From Pseudorhodobacter antarcticus (GTDB taxonomy: Bacteria; Pseudomonadota; Alphaproteobacteria; Rhodobacterales; Rhodobacteraceae): a stretch of 64,000 bases of DNA. The translations under genes were made by a program, and so were the position numbers. The stretch lies in contig CAMAQR010000010.1 in assembly GCA_945860375.1 (NCBI GenBank), forward strand, positions 1 through 64,000, in the 5' to 3' direction. Shown here piece by piece: positions 53,869 to 61,754 of the stretch (its first letter is position 1; each line of letters begins with the position of its first letter). The notes beneath the pieces are model-generated. The model worked only from the letters and a program-made list of their open reading frames with translations. It did not search any database and had not been told where the DNA came from.

Positions 53869-54594
53869 CTACGGCAAGCTGATCCACCCCGCCACAGACC
53901 CCAGCATGGGCCGGAAATAGGCGATCAAGCGCCCTTCCGGCGGGGCCGCAGCCCCCGCGCGCCACGGGGCGACGCCATGGATGGTCATGCGGTGCAGCAA
54001 GATCGCCTCACCGGGCCGCGCCGCGACCTCCACCCGTTTGCAGCTGTCAAACACCCGCGCCCGGGCAACGGTGTAGGCTGCGGTCACATCGGTCTGCGCC
54101 GTCAACCCTGCGGCCAGCGCCGCGCGCATGATGTCGTGGCTGCCCTCCCACACCACCAAAGGCGAAGCCCCGGCGTCGCAGTCCGTCAATGGCAGCCCCA
54201 AAATCCAGGCATGGGGCTCGGCCAACATGCGCCGCTTGGCCGCGCCCGTCGCCAGCAACCCGTCCAGATGCGCCGCGTCCCGACGCAGACGAAACCCGTA
54301 AGCCGCGTCGCTTTCCTGCGGCGAAGGCTGGGGATAGCCCGGGTATACCGCCGAGACCTGCCCCCGGTGCAAGGATTGCGGTACCAACGGCAAGGCGGCC
54401 CATGGAAAGGCACAGCCCGCCAGCGCGCCCGACGGATCATTGTCCAGCAAATCCAGCCCCACCGCCCAAGTGCCGCCACAGCGCAACGGCTCGGCACTGG
54501 CCGCAAGCACCCGCACCGCCACAGGCAAAGCCGCCCTTGCCCAAGCCGCAATCAGAGGGTCAGGCCCGATGCGTTGCCAACCGCTGGCTACCAT
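53869..54594 (-). CDS. Putative phytanoyl-CoA dioxygenase (PhyH)-like protein
   Basis: The 241-residue protein resembles PhyH-type Fe(II)/2-oxoglutarate dioxygenases. Evidence is the C-terminal block AILLHRMTIHGVAPW with a likely metal histidine, and GRLIAYFRP with a likely 2-oxoglutarate arginine. I chose ATG 54594, which has AAGGTGG upstream and overlaps the tail of the TauE gene. A much longer frame upstream (to 55155) is antisense-frame sequence of TauE and not part of the protein. The substrate cannot be inferred, and the fold call is tentative. Confidence 0.6.
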   Translation of the reverse strand: MVASGWQRIGPDPLIAAWARAALPVAVRVLAASAEPLRCGGTWAVGLDLLDNDPSGALAGCAFPWAALPLVPQSLHRGQVSAVYPGYPQPSPQESDAAYGFRLRRDAAHLDGLLATGAAKRRMLAEPHAWILGLPLTDCDAGASPLVVWEGSHDIMRAALAAGLTAQTDVTAAYTVARARVFDSCKRVEVAARPGEAILLHRMTIHGVAPWRAGAAAPPEGRLIAYFRPMLGSVAGWISLP

Positions 54595-55406
54595 CCTGCC
54601 ACCTTGCGCAGCATGTTCAGGGCCACAAGGGTGATGAAAACGGCAAAGGCCCGTTTCAGCGGCTTTGGGTCCATGGCATGCGCCAACTTCACCCCCCAGG
54701 GCGTGGTGATCATCGTGGTGATGATCACCAGCAAAAACGCAGGCAGATTGACCGCCCCAACGGTATAGGGCGGTGCATCCGGCACTGACACAAACAGAAA
54801 GGCCAGCACCGAAGGCACCGCAATCAACACCCCAAACCCCGCCGCAGTGGCCACGGCGCGGTGGATGGGCACAGAATAAAGGCTCATCAACGGCACCCCG
54901 AAGGTGCCGCCGCCAATGCCCATCATCGCCGAAAAGAACGCCATCAGGCTGGCCATCACCGCGCGCACAGGTTGGCCGGGCAATGCAGCACCCAGCCGCC
55001 ACTCGGTGCGACCAAAGGCCAGATACAGCCCCGCAAGACCCGCAAGCACCCCGAATACCACTTGCAGCACCGTGGATTTCACCTGCGCCGCAACCAGAGT
55101 TCCCGCCAACGCCCCCATGATGATATAAGGGGCCCAGTCGCGCAACATCTGCCAATCCACCGCACCGCGCTTGTGATGTGACGCCACCGACCGCGGCGAT
55201 GTCACCACGATGGTCGCCAAGGATGTGGCCACGCAGATCTGCATCAATTGCTCTGACTTGTAGCCCAGACTGCTGAAGGCATAGAAAAACGCCGGCACCA
55301 GCACAATGCCGCCCCCCACCCCCAACAGCCCGGCCACGACGCCGGCCACGGCCCCGATGGCCACCAAAAGCGCCGCCATCATCAAAAGTTGGGAAAGGTC
55401 TGGCAT
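54588..55406 (-). CDS. TauE/SafE family sulfite exporter-like permease
   Basis: The 272-residue membrane protein has about eight hydrophobic segments and the family signature GLLGVGGGIVLVPAFFY (residues 27-43) and its second-half counterpart MGIGGGTFGVPLMSLYS. TauE/SafE members export sulfite or small organosulfur or carboxylate anions. ATG 55406 has GGAGG 7 bp upstream; ATG 55412 is possible. The next gene starts within its stop region, so the two are coupled. Confidence 0.9.
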   Translation of the reverse strand: MPDLSQLLMMAALLVAIGAVAGVVAGLLGVGGGIVLVPAFFYAFSSLGYKSEQLMQICVATSLATIVVTSPRSVASHHKRGAVDWQMLRDWAPYIIMGALAGTLVAAQVKSTVLQVVFGVLAGLAGLYLAFGRTEWRLGAALPGQPVRAVMASLMAFFSAMMGIGGGTFGVPLMSLYSVPIHRAVATAAGFGVLIAVPSVLAFLFVSVPDAPPYTVGAVNLPAFLLVIITTMITTPWGVKLAHAMDPKPLKRAFAVFITLVALNMLRKVAGW

Positions 55407-55800
55407 CGGCATCCTCCTGCAGGTGGCCAAAGTCTAGCCCGCACTTCCGCCAGTTCCAATCGGCAAACGCAAGGGTCCAAGAACATCTGGACCGTCAAAC
55501 CAACCTGAACAGCTTGCCTGAAATTTGTGTTCCCATGCCTGCAAATGTCCCATGCGGTGACGCGCGTCCGGGCCTCCCTTCGGCAAAAACTGGTGCAGGT
55601 TGAAAGCATGATCCGCAAGGATCGGCTAGGCCGTTCAGGGCTTGGTGGCGCAGCGCTGATGATGGTGCCCCACGCAATTGTGGGCGGCGTGATCGTGGCG
55701 CAGTTCGGGCCATTTTTCACCTCCGGCCCCTGCCGATGATGGGTCTCAACGCTTTGAGCGCGCTGACCGAAGGTGCGCGGTCATGGCTGACGGCCAGGCC
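55407..55800. other. Intergenic stretch without recognised gene
   Basis: The 394 bp between the TauE gene and dusA hold only short frames on either strand. None resembles a family I know. The best candidate, 55527-55739 (+), has a hydrophobic C-terminus but no ribosome binding site that stands out. The stretch may hold the TauE promoter (minus strand) and a decayed sequence. Confidence 0.4.
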
Positions 55801-56805
55801 TCAGGCCGCAAGCGCCTGAACTTCGGCCATGGCCGCATTGAGCACCTCCAACCCCGCACCGGGGGTGTTGGCGCGTTCCGAAAGGATGCGCCGCCAGCCG
55901 CGCGCGCCGGGCTGCCCGGTGAAGGCCCCCAGCATATGCCGGGTGATCTGATGCAACCGACCACCCTTGGCGATGTGATCGGCCATATAGGGCCGCATGG
56001 CGTTGACGGCCGCAAAGACATCCAACCCCGGCGCGTCACCCCAAAGCGTATCCGCCCCCACCAACACCGAGGCCGGATCATGATAGGCCGCGCGGCCGAT
56101 CATCACGCCGTCAAGACCAAGGCCCAGCAGAGATTTGGCCTGAGCCAAGGCGGTCACACCGCCGTTGAGGCAAATTGTCAGATGCGGAAACGCCGCCTTC
56201 ATCCGCAGCACCAGATCGTAATCAAGCGGCGGTATCTCGCGGTTTTCCTTGGGGGACAGCCCTTGCAGCCAGGCCTTGCGGGCGTGGATGATGAAATGCG
56301 TCACCCCCGCCGCCGACACCTGGTGCAGAAAGTCTGGCAGCACCATTTCGGGGTCTTGATCATCGACGCCGATGCGGCATTTCACCGTCACCGGCACATC
56401 GGCCTGATCCAGCATCGCCGCCACACAATCGGCCACCAAAGCGGGACGTTCCATCAGCACCGCGCCAAAACAGCCCGATTGCACCCGGTCTGACGGGCAA
56501 CCGACGTTCAGGTTGATCTCGTCATAGCCCCAATCGCGCGCAATCCGGGTGGCCTGCGCCAGTTCGGACGGCACCGATCCGCCCAACTGCAACGCCAAAG
56601 GCCGTTCAACCGCGCTGAAATCCAGCAGCCGCGCTTTTGGTCCGTGCAAGATCGCTTGCGCCGTCACCATTTCCGTATACAGCATCGCACGCCGCGTAAT
56701 CATCCGGTGAAACACCCGGCAATGCCGGTCGGTCCAGTCCATCATCGGGGCGACCGAAAGGCGGTGAGCCGTTGATGCATTGTTTTTTCTATTTTTCTCA
56801 AGCAT
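55801..56805 (-). CDS. dusA: tRNA-dihydrouridine synthase A
   Basis: The 334-residue flavoenzyme reduces uridines in the tRNA D-loop. The early SVAPMMDWTDRHCRVFHRMI (about 17-36) is the DusA signature, and INLNVGCPSDRVQSGCFGAVLM holds the catalytic cysteine. The first 14 residues (MLEKNRKNNASTAH) are AT-rich and may have been altered by phage integration, because the 5' end of dusA is a known prophage attachment site and a decayed integrase lies directly upstream. Confidence 0.94.
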   Translation of the reverse strand: MLEKNRKNNASTAHRLSVAPMMDWTDRHCRVFHRMITRRAMLYTEMVTAQAILHGPKARLLDFSAVERPLALQLGGSVPSELAQATRIARDWGYDEINLNVGCPSDRVQSGCFGAVLMERPALVADCVAAMLDQADVPVTVKCRIGVDDQDPEMVLPDFLHQVSAAGVTHFIIHARKAWLQGLSPKENREIPPLDYDLVLRMKAAFPHLTICLNGGVTALAQAKSLLGLGLDGVMIGRAAYHDPASVLVGADTLWGDAPGLDVFAAVNAMRPYMADHIAKGGRLHQITRHMLGAFTGQPGARGWRRILSERANTPGAGLEVLNAAMAEVQALAA

Positions 56806-56873
56806 GTTTAGGACTCCAAGCAGTGCTCATTCAGGCTCGTTTGGGCTGGAATTCGACTGTTTTTGCGAGATCA

Positions 56874-56890
56874 TTGCTACAGTGTAGCAA
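56874..56890. promoter_or_regulatory. Perfect 17-bp palindrome upstream of the integrase
   Basis: TTGCTACA-G-TGTAGCAA is a perfect 8-1-8 inverted repeat. It lies 29 bp before the degenerate integrase start, in an AT-rich stretch between dusA and the integrase. It looks like an operator or an integrase/excisionase binding site. It has no T-run and is not a terminator. Confidence 0.5.
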
Positions 56891-56919
56891 GATGCAGACC
56901 TCTTTTAGCAAGGAAAGCC

Positions 56920-57978
56920 ATTGGAACGATCACAGAACTGAACGGGCGATATAGGGCACAAATCCGGATCACGCGAGACAAAAAAGTCGTCTTCTCCAAG
57001 GCTCAGACCTTCGACCGCAAGCCCGCAGCCAAGGCTTGGATCAAGAAGCAGGAAGAAGAGCTTGCAAAGCCCGGGGCACTCGACCCGAAGCCCCCGAGCT
57101 TGACGCTGGCCCACGCCATTGATCGCTATGTGCTCGAGAGCCGCAAAGCAATGGGCAAGACGAAGACCCAGGTTCTTGCAGCCCTCAAGGCTTTCTCAAT
57201 CGCGGGCCTCGAACTCGCGCAAGTCAAGTCGCAGGATGTGGTCTCGCTGGCCATCGAACTGGGTCGGGAGCGCAAACCGCAGACCGTTATGAACTATCTC
57301 TCGCACCTCTCGGCAGTCTTTGCTGTCGGCCGGTCGGCGTAGGGGGGGCCGCTCGACAGAGACGTCATGCGGGATGCGATGGACGCCTGCAAGCGCATGG
57401 GACTCGTGAGCAAGTCCGCCCATCGAGACAGGCGCCCGACCCGCGGGGAACTCGAACTACTCTACGCCCACTTTGTCGACCGGTCGAAAAGACGCAACGT
57501 CCTGCCGATGCGCATCGTCATGGCCTTCGCCCTATTCTCTACCCGGAGGCAGGAGGAGATCACCCGAATCCTTTGGGACGATCTCGAGGCCGACAGGGTC
57601 CTCGTACGGGACATGAAGAACCCAGGGGAGAAAATCGGCAACAACATATGGTGCCAGCTTCCCCCCGAAGCGACGCAGACTATACAGTTGATGGCTCGGG
57701 TGAAGCCTGCGATCTTTCCCCACTCGACCGACGCAGTCAGCGCCGCGTTCACCCGCGCCTGCAAGGTTCTGGGGATCGATGATCTGCACTTTCATGATCT
57801 CCGCCATGAGGGTACATCCCGGCTCTTCGAGATGGGTTGGAGCAGTCCACAAGTGGCCACTGTTACCGGCCATCGTTCTTGGCAGTCCCTCCAACGATAT
57901 TCCCACCTGCGGCAATCAGGGGATAAACTTGAAGGATGGCCCCATGCACCAAACGGAACAGGTTTGACGCCAGTCTGA
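56920..57978 (+). pseudogene. Tyrosine recombinase integrase, disrupted by amber codon and lost ATG
   Basis: One reading frame spans the region and encodes a phage-type integrase. The N-terminal part reads GTITELNGRYRAQIRI and FSKAQTFDRKPAAKAWIKK, and relatives begin MGTIT. Here the codon in the M position (56920) is ATT. At 57340-57342 an in-frame TAG interrupts VGRSA*GGPLDRDV, where TGG is likely ancestral. The catalytic part after it is intact: arginine in STRRQEEI, HDLRHEG, TGHRSW and the tyrosine in QRYSHL. Without suppression it cannot make a full protein. The last part could be translated from ATG 57367 but would lack the N-terminal DNA-binding domains. It is next to dusA, a known integration target. 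Confidence 0.85.
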
Positions 57979-58264
57979 CAACCGCTGCTTTTACGTTTGG
58001 TGACCGGCAAGACTGTTGAGCGGGCGCATCACCATTACAAATGGCGCAGCCACCAAACCGCGCACGACGCAGCGTTTCCCAGCACCCCAGAGAGGTTCGT
58101 CCGCCAGCGTCCCAAACAGCCCCAAATCCCGACTGCGGTCTGGATCAACCCGCCCAATAAAACGGAGCCAGCCCAAGCCTAATCTCAAAAACCAACTGTC
58201 TCAAAGTAGTTGACACGTTCCGATCCTAAGTCACTGAATAAATGCGGTTTCTGTCTGAATGGGA
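57979..58264. other. Non-coding gap in the prophage remnant
   Basis: This 286-bp stretch after the integrase has short frames on both strands, none of which I recognise. It is likely deleted or decayed phage sequence. I looked for a second copy of the dusA 5' end (an attR) here and downstream and did not find one. Confidence 0.4.
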
Positions 58265-58438
58265 GTATCCCGGCGAAGCTATGCCGCGCAGCGCGGGGCC
58301 TCGGAAGCAGCGGTCTGCAAAGCCATTGCCACCGGCCTGATCACCATCCTGCCCGAGGGCCCGATCGATCCCGCAAAGGCAGATCCCGAATGGGGCGCCC
58401 AGACCGATCTGGCCAAGCGACGGGTCCCACCACCCTAG
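58265..58438 (+). pseudogene. Phage terminase small subunit-like fragment
   Basis: The frame reads SRRSYAAQRGASEAAVCKAI, then GPIDPAKADPEWGAQTDLAKRR and a TAG. It resembles the N-terminal DNA-binding domain of Nu1-like or 'element of external origin' phage packaging proteins (SRRAYARHRGVSEAAV..IDPAKAD). No ATG precedes it in frame and the rest of the protein is missing. It lies directly before the large terminase fragment, as small and large subunit genes do in phages. Confidence 0.55.
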
Positions 58439-58584
58439 ATCTGGCGAAATATCTGTCGCAGCAGCGGATCGACCCGCTGATCAAGGAAAGCCCCGATCTG
58501 CGGGCGCTGGTGCTGCCGTCCCGCTCACAGGTCGCCGGGAATACGATCCTCGGGAAACGTTTCTCCGGCGGTCAGCGATCCTGA
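58439..58584 (+). pseudogene. Phage terminase large subunit (GpA-like) fragment
   Basis: In a different frame from the previous fragment, about 47 residues read LAKYLSQQRIDPLIKESPDL, RALVLPSRSQVAGNTILGKR and FSGGQRS, then stop. This matches the segment of GpA-type large terminases following the Walker A region (PLIxExPxLxxLxxPxRSRDSGNTxLxKEFPGG). All other parts are gone. It supports a former prophage between dusA and the following cluster. The next 160 bp show no gene. Confidence 0.6.
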
Positions 58585-58744
58585 CCGGCGCGAATTCGGC
58601 CGTCGGCCTGCGATCGATGCCTGCGCGCTGGCCGATTAGACGGAAATCAGATCGTCCGAAGATCGCCAACCATTCCTTCTTTCTCGTTGAAAAGTGACGG
58701 CGGTGACGGATGGATTTCACGCTCCGCTGCTCTATTTCAAGATC

Positions 58745-59164
58745 ATGGAAAACAGCCCCAAAACCTCGGTCCTCTTCAACGCAAACTGCCCGGTCTGTAA
58801 CTTCGAGCTACAGCACTACGCGCAATACGCAGCTGCCAATGACCTGCCCATCAGGTTCGACGATCTGAACTCCGGCGCACGGGACCAATGGGGCCTTGAT
58901 GCCGATACCGCCGCTCGGCGCCTTCATGTGCTGCATGAGGGTGCGCTCACATCGGGGATTCCGGCGTTTCTGGTGCTATGGGCACAAATGCCGAAGTATC
59001 GTTGGCTGGCACGGTTCGTAGGATTACCGGGTATCCGGCAGGGCGCCTCGGCCGCCTATGATTATGTCCTTGCCCCGGTCATTTATCGCTGGCACCTGCG
59101 TCGGCTGCGCAGGCAAACCGCCCGGGTTCCGCACCGACAGGAGAGGCACCTTGCCCCAAGATGA
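58745..59164 (+). CDS. DCC-family thiol-disulfide oxidoreductase (DUF393)
   Basis: The 139-residue protein belongs to DUF393 (DCC family), with the redox-like motif NANCPVCNFE near the N-terminus and the C-terminal arginine-rich helix. The family is thioredoxin-like; its substrates are unknown. I chose ATG 58745 because the conserved start (SVLFNANCPVC) is near it; ATG 58694 would add 17 residues. Its stop overlaps the next gene by 14 bp, so it opens a six-gene operon. The upstream side borders the decayed prophage. Confidence 0.82.
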   Translation: MENSPKTSVLFNANCPVCNFELQHYAQYAAANDLPIRFDDLNSGARDQWGLDADTAARRLHVLHEGALTSGIPAFLVLWAQMPKYRWLARFVGLPGIRQGASAAYDYVLAPVIYRWHLRRLRRQTARVPHRQERHLAPR

Positions 59165-60485
59165 TCATGGCGCTGCGGTGCCCACGGGGCGCGCGGCGCG
59201 GCTTTTGCAGTTTGGCGGCATGGCTACAGGCATTGCAGGCAGTGTTGCGGTAGGGGGGCTGCGCGCGCTGGCCAGCGGCAAACGGCCCGATATGGCACAA
59301 CTGCTGCTGACGCCGACCAATACCTTGCGGTTGACGAATGGGCTGTCGCACCTGCGCGGGGCCGCGTTAAAGCTGGGGCAGATGCTGTCGATGGACACCG
59401 GCGTCGTACTGCCGGGCGAGTTGACGGCAATTCTGGGCCGGATGCGCGATGACGCCCGCCACATGCCGCCCAAACAGCTGCAAACCGTGCTGAACGCCGC
59501 ATGGGGCACAGGCTGGTATGGCCGCTTTGCCCGCTTTGACGTGCGCCCTTTTGCCGCCGCCTCGATCGGGCAAGTGCACCGGGCGGTGACGCGCGATGGC
59601 CGCGATCTTGCGATCAAGGTGCAGTACCCTGGCGTGCGCGCAAGCATCGACAGCGATGTCGACAACGTGGCCGCGTTGATGCGGATGCCGGGGCTTTTGC
59701 CGCGCGGGATGGATATTAGCCCCCTATTAACCGAGGCAAAGCGCCAGTTGCACGGCGAGGCCGATTATCTTGCCGAAGCGCAACACATGGCGCGGTTCGG
59801 TGCCTTGCTGAAAGGGTCTGACATCTTTGCCCTGCCCGCGCTGCATACGGAACTTTGCACAACGCAGGTAATTGCAATGAACTTCATGGACAGCGCCCCG
59901 CTGGACAGTCTGGTCGATGCGCCGCAGGCAGAGCGCGACCGGGTGGCCACAGCCCTGATCGGGCTTGTCTTGCGGGAACTTTTCCAGTTCGGCGCAATGC
60001 AGACCGACCCCAACCTTGCCAACTACCGATATGACCCCAAAACCGGGCGTATCGTGCTGCTGGATTTCGGTGCCGTGCAACCGATCGCCCCAGACCTTGC
60101 CGACGATTTTCGTGCACTGGCACGGGTGGCGCTGGACGGTGGAGAGATCCAGACGCGCGAGGCCATGCTGCGCATCGGCTATTTCGGCCCAACCACTGCG
60201 CCGCGCCATCAAGACCTGATTCAGGCGATGTTCACCACCGCGATGGCGCCGCTGCGGCAAGACGGACCGTTTGATTTTGGCAGCAGTGATCTGTTGGAAC
60301 GCCTCCGCGCCATGGGCCTCGCCATCGGCAACGACCGCGAACTTGCCCATGTCCCGCCCGCCGCCACGCTGTTCTTGCACCGCAAGATCGGCGGCATGTA
60401 TCTGATGGCTGCAAAGCTGCGGGCGCGCATCGCCTTGCGCCCAATGGTTGAGGCGTATTGCGGCAAGACCGCCACGCCCTGTTGA
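59151..60485 (+). CDS. ABC1/UbiB (AarF) family atypical kinase
   Basis: The 444-residue protein is UbiB-like. The family motifs are LKLGQMLSMDTG (KxGQ), AAASIGQVHRA, AIKVQYPGV with the ATP lysine, and LLDFGAVQP (DFG). The motif that usually reads HADPHPGN is here MQTDPNLANY, so the histidine and HPGN part is replaced. Family members are ATPases that act in ubiquinone synthesis or lipid handling at membranes. The TTG at 59151 has GACAGGAGAGG upstream, which decides this start over an upstream open frame at 59058. It overlaps the DCC gene by 14 bp; a 42-bp gap follows. A full ubiB gene probably exists elsewhere. Confidence 0.85.
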   Translation: MPQDDHGAAVPTGRAARLLQFGGMATGIAGSVAVGGLRALASGKRPDMAQLLLTPTNTLRLTNGLSHLRGAALKLGQMLSMDTGVVLPGELTAILGRMRDDARHMPPKQLQTVLNAAWGTGWYGRFARFDVRPFAAASIGQVHRAVTRDGRDLAIKVQYPGVRASIDSDVDNVAALMRMPGLLPRGMDISPLLTEAKRQLHGEADYLAEAQHMARFGALLKGSDIFALPALHTELCTTQVIAMNFMDSAPLDSLVDAPQAERDRVATALIGLVLRELFQFGAMQTDPNLANYRYDPKTGRIVLLDFGAVQPIAPDLADDFRALARVALDGGEIQTREAMLRIGYFGPTTAPRHQDLIQAMFTTAMAPLRQDGPFDFGSSDLLERLRAMGLAIGNDRELAHVPPAATLFLHRKIGGMYLMAAKLRARIALRPMVEAYCGKTATPC

Positions 60486-60527
60486 AACGCCAACGACAGG
60501 CATCAGCTTTCCCCTTCGCAAAACAAG

Positions 60528-61754
60528 ATGAGCCCAATGACAGACTGGACCGCAACCCGCGCCGAGGGTGATAAGTTACTCGCAGCCTTTACCCCCCGCA
60601 TGGGGCGGCGTTATGCCAACGGCCGCAATACCGATCACGGCCCCGGCGCACAAAAGGCGGTGTCGGTGCTGTCGCCCTATATTCGGCGCAGGCTGGTGCT
60701 GGAGTCAGAGGCCGTGGCAGCAGCCCTTGCCGCGCATGGGCCCGAAGATGCCGAGAAGTTCGTGCAAGAGGTGATCTGGCGCGGCTACTTCAAAGGCTGG
60801 CTCGAACGCCGCCCGCAGGTCTGGGCCAGCTACCGCACCGAGCTGGAGGGGGATCTCGCCGCCCTTGACCGCGACCGACGCCTGCGCCGCGATCTGGACC
60901 GTGCGATGAACGGGCAAACGGGGCTGGCCTGTTTTGATGCATGGGCGACGGAACTGGTCGACACCGGCTATCTGCACAATCACGCGCGGATGTGGTTCGC
61001 CTCGATCTGGATCTTTACGCTGAGGCTGCCCTGGCGGCTGGGGGCGGATTTCTTTTACCGGCACCTGCTGGATGGCGATGCCGCATCCAACACGCTGGGC
61101 TGGCGCTGGGCGGCGGGTCTACATACGCGGGGCAAACCCTATCCCGCCGATGCGCAGAACATCGCAACCTTCACCGCAGGGCGTTTCACCCCGCGCCAAA
61201 GCGATCTGGCCGAAGTGACCCAAGGGCTGGAGGCGACAGAGCCTGATGGCCTGCCGACCGTGATGCCGCTGCGCGCGATCACCATGCCGCAACCGGATCG
61301 CCCGACCGCCCTGCTGATCACCGATGAAGATTGCCGGGTCGAAGACTTCGATCTGGCTGCTTTCGACATCCGCACGATGGCCACCCTGACGGCCAGCCAT
61401 CTGCGATCGCCCCTGCCGGTGTCCGATCTGGTCCTGCGGTTTGAGGACGGCGCGCTGGCCGATGCTGCCCGGCGCTCGGGCTTTGCCGCGACTGCGATGC
61501 GTGCGGATGATCCGGCAAGTCTGGCCAAATGGGCCACGAGCGCGGGGGCCACGCAGATTGCCACGCCCTACATCACGCGCGGCCCGTTGCGCGACTGGCT
61601 GGATGAGGCAGCCCCGGCCTTGGCCAAGGCGGGTATCACCCTTTGCGAATGGCGGCGTGTTTGGGACACGGCGATCTGGCCCCACGCCACCGCCGGGTTC
61701 TTCAAGGTCAAGCAGAACATCCCCCGCATTCTTGAAAAAGCGTTGTCCGCATGA
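60528..61754 (+). CDS. Photolyase-like FAD-binding protein with C-terminal alpha/beta domain
   Basis: The 408-residue protein opens with the photolyase FAD-binding domain (about 1-215). Motifs are TDHGPGAQKAVSVLSPYI (compare tS-x-LSPYL), EVIWRGYFK, DTGYLHNHARMWFASIWIF and LDGDAASNTLGWRWAAG. Residues about 255-405 look like the alpha/beta antenna domain that normally comes first: RPTALLITDED, ATQIATPYITRGPL, and FFKVKQNIPRI, which parallels photolyase YKVFTPFKxxW. This order is the reverse of known photolyases. No antenna-type N-terminus is present. Function in repair or in light sensing is not shown. It overlaps the next gene by 4 bp. Confidence 0.8.
   Translation: MSPMTDWTATRAEGDKLLAAFTPRMGRRYANGRNTDHGPGAQKAVSVLSPYIRRRLVLESEAVAAALAAHGPEDAEKFVQEVIWRGYFKGWLERRPQVWASYRTELEGDLAALDRDRRLRRDLDRAMNGQTGLACFDAWATELVDTGYLHNHARMWFASIWIFTLRLPWRLGADFFYRHLLDGDAASNTLGWRWAAGLHTRGKPYPADAQNIATFTAGRFTPRQSDLAEVTQGLEATEPDGLPTVMPLRAITMPQPDRPTALLITDEDCRVEDFDLAAFDIRTMATLTASHLRSPLPVSDLVLRFEDGALADAARRSGFAATAMRADDPASLAKWATSAGATQIATPYITRGPLRDWLDEAAPALAKAGITLCEWRRVWDTAIWPHATAGFFKVKQNIPRILEKALSA

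Noticed and set aside
53869..55155. A long minus-strand frame of 428 codons fusing the dioxygenase with 187 extra residues
   Set aside because: The extra part is glycine-, cysteine- and histidine-rich and lies over the TauE gene in another frame; TauE has the clear family motifs there. The real gene starts at 54594.
57340..57342. TAG in the integrase read as pyrrolysine or by suppression
   Set aside because: RF1 is present in this window and no pyrrolysine genes were seen. The position most likely held TGG. A nonsense mutation is simpler.
57991..58188. A 65-codon minus-strand frame after the integrase
   Set aside because: It begins without a clear ribosome binding site and resembles nothing I know; treated as part of the decayed phage gap.
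58600..58745. An extracytoplasmic sigma factor (RpoE-type) promoter in front of the six-gene cluster
   Set aside because: No TGATCC-type -35 with a suitably spaced TAAG-type -10 could be aligned.
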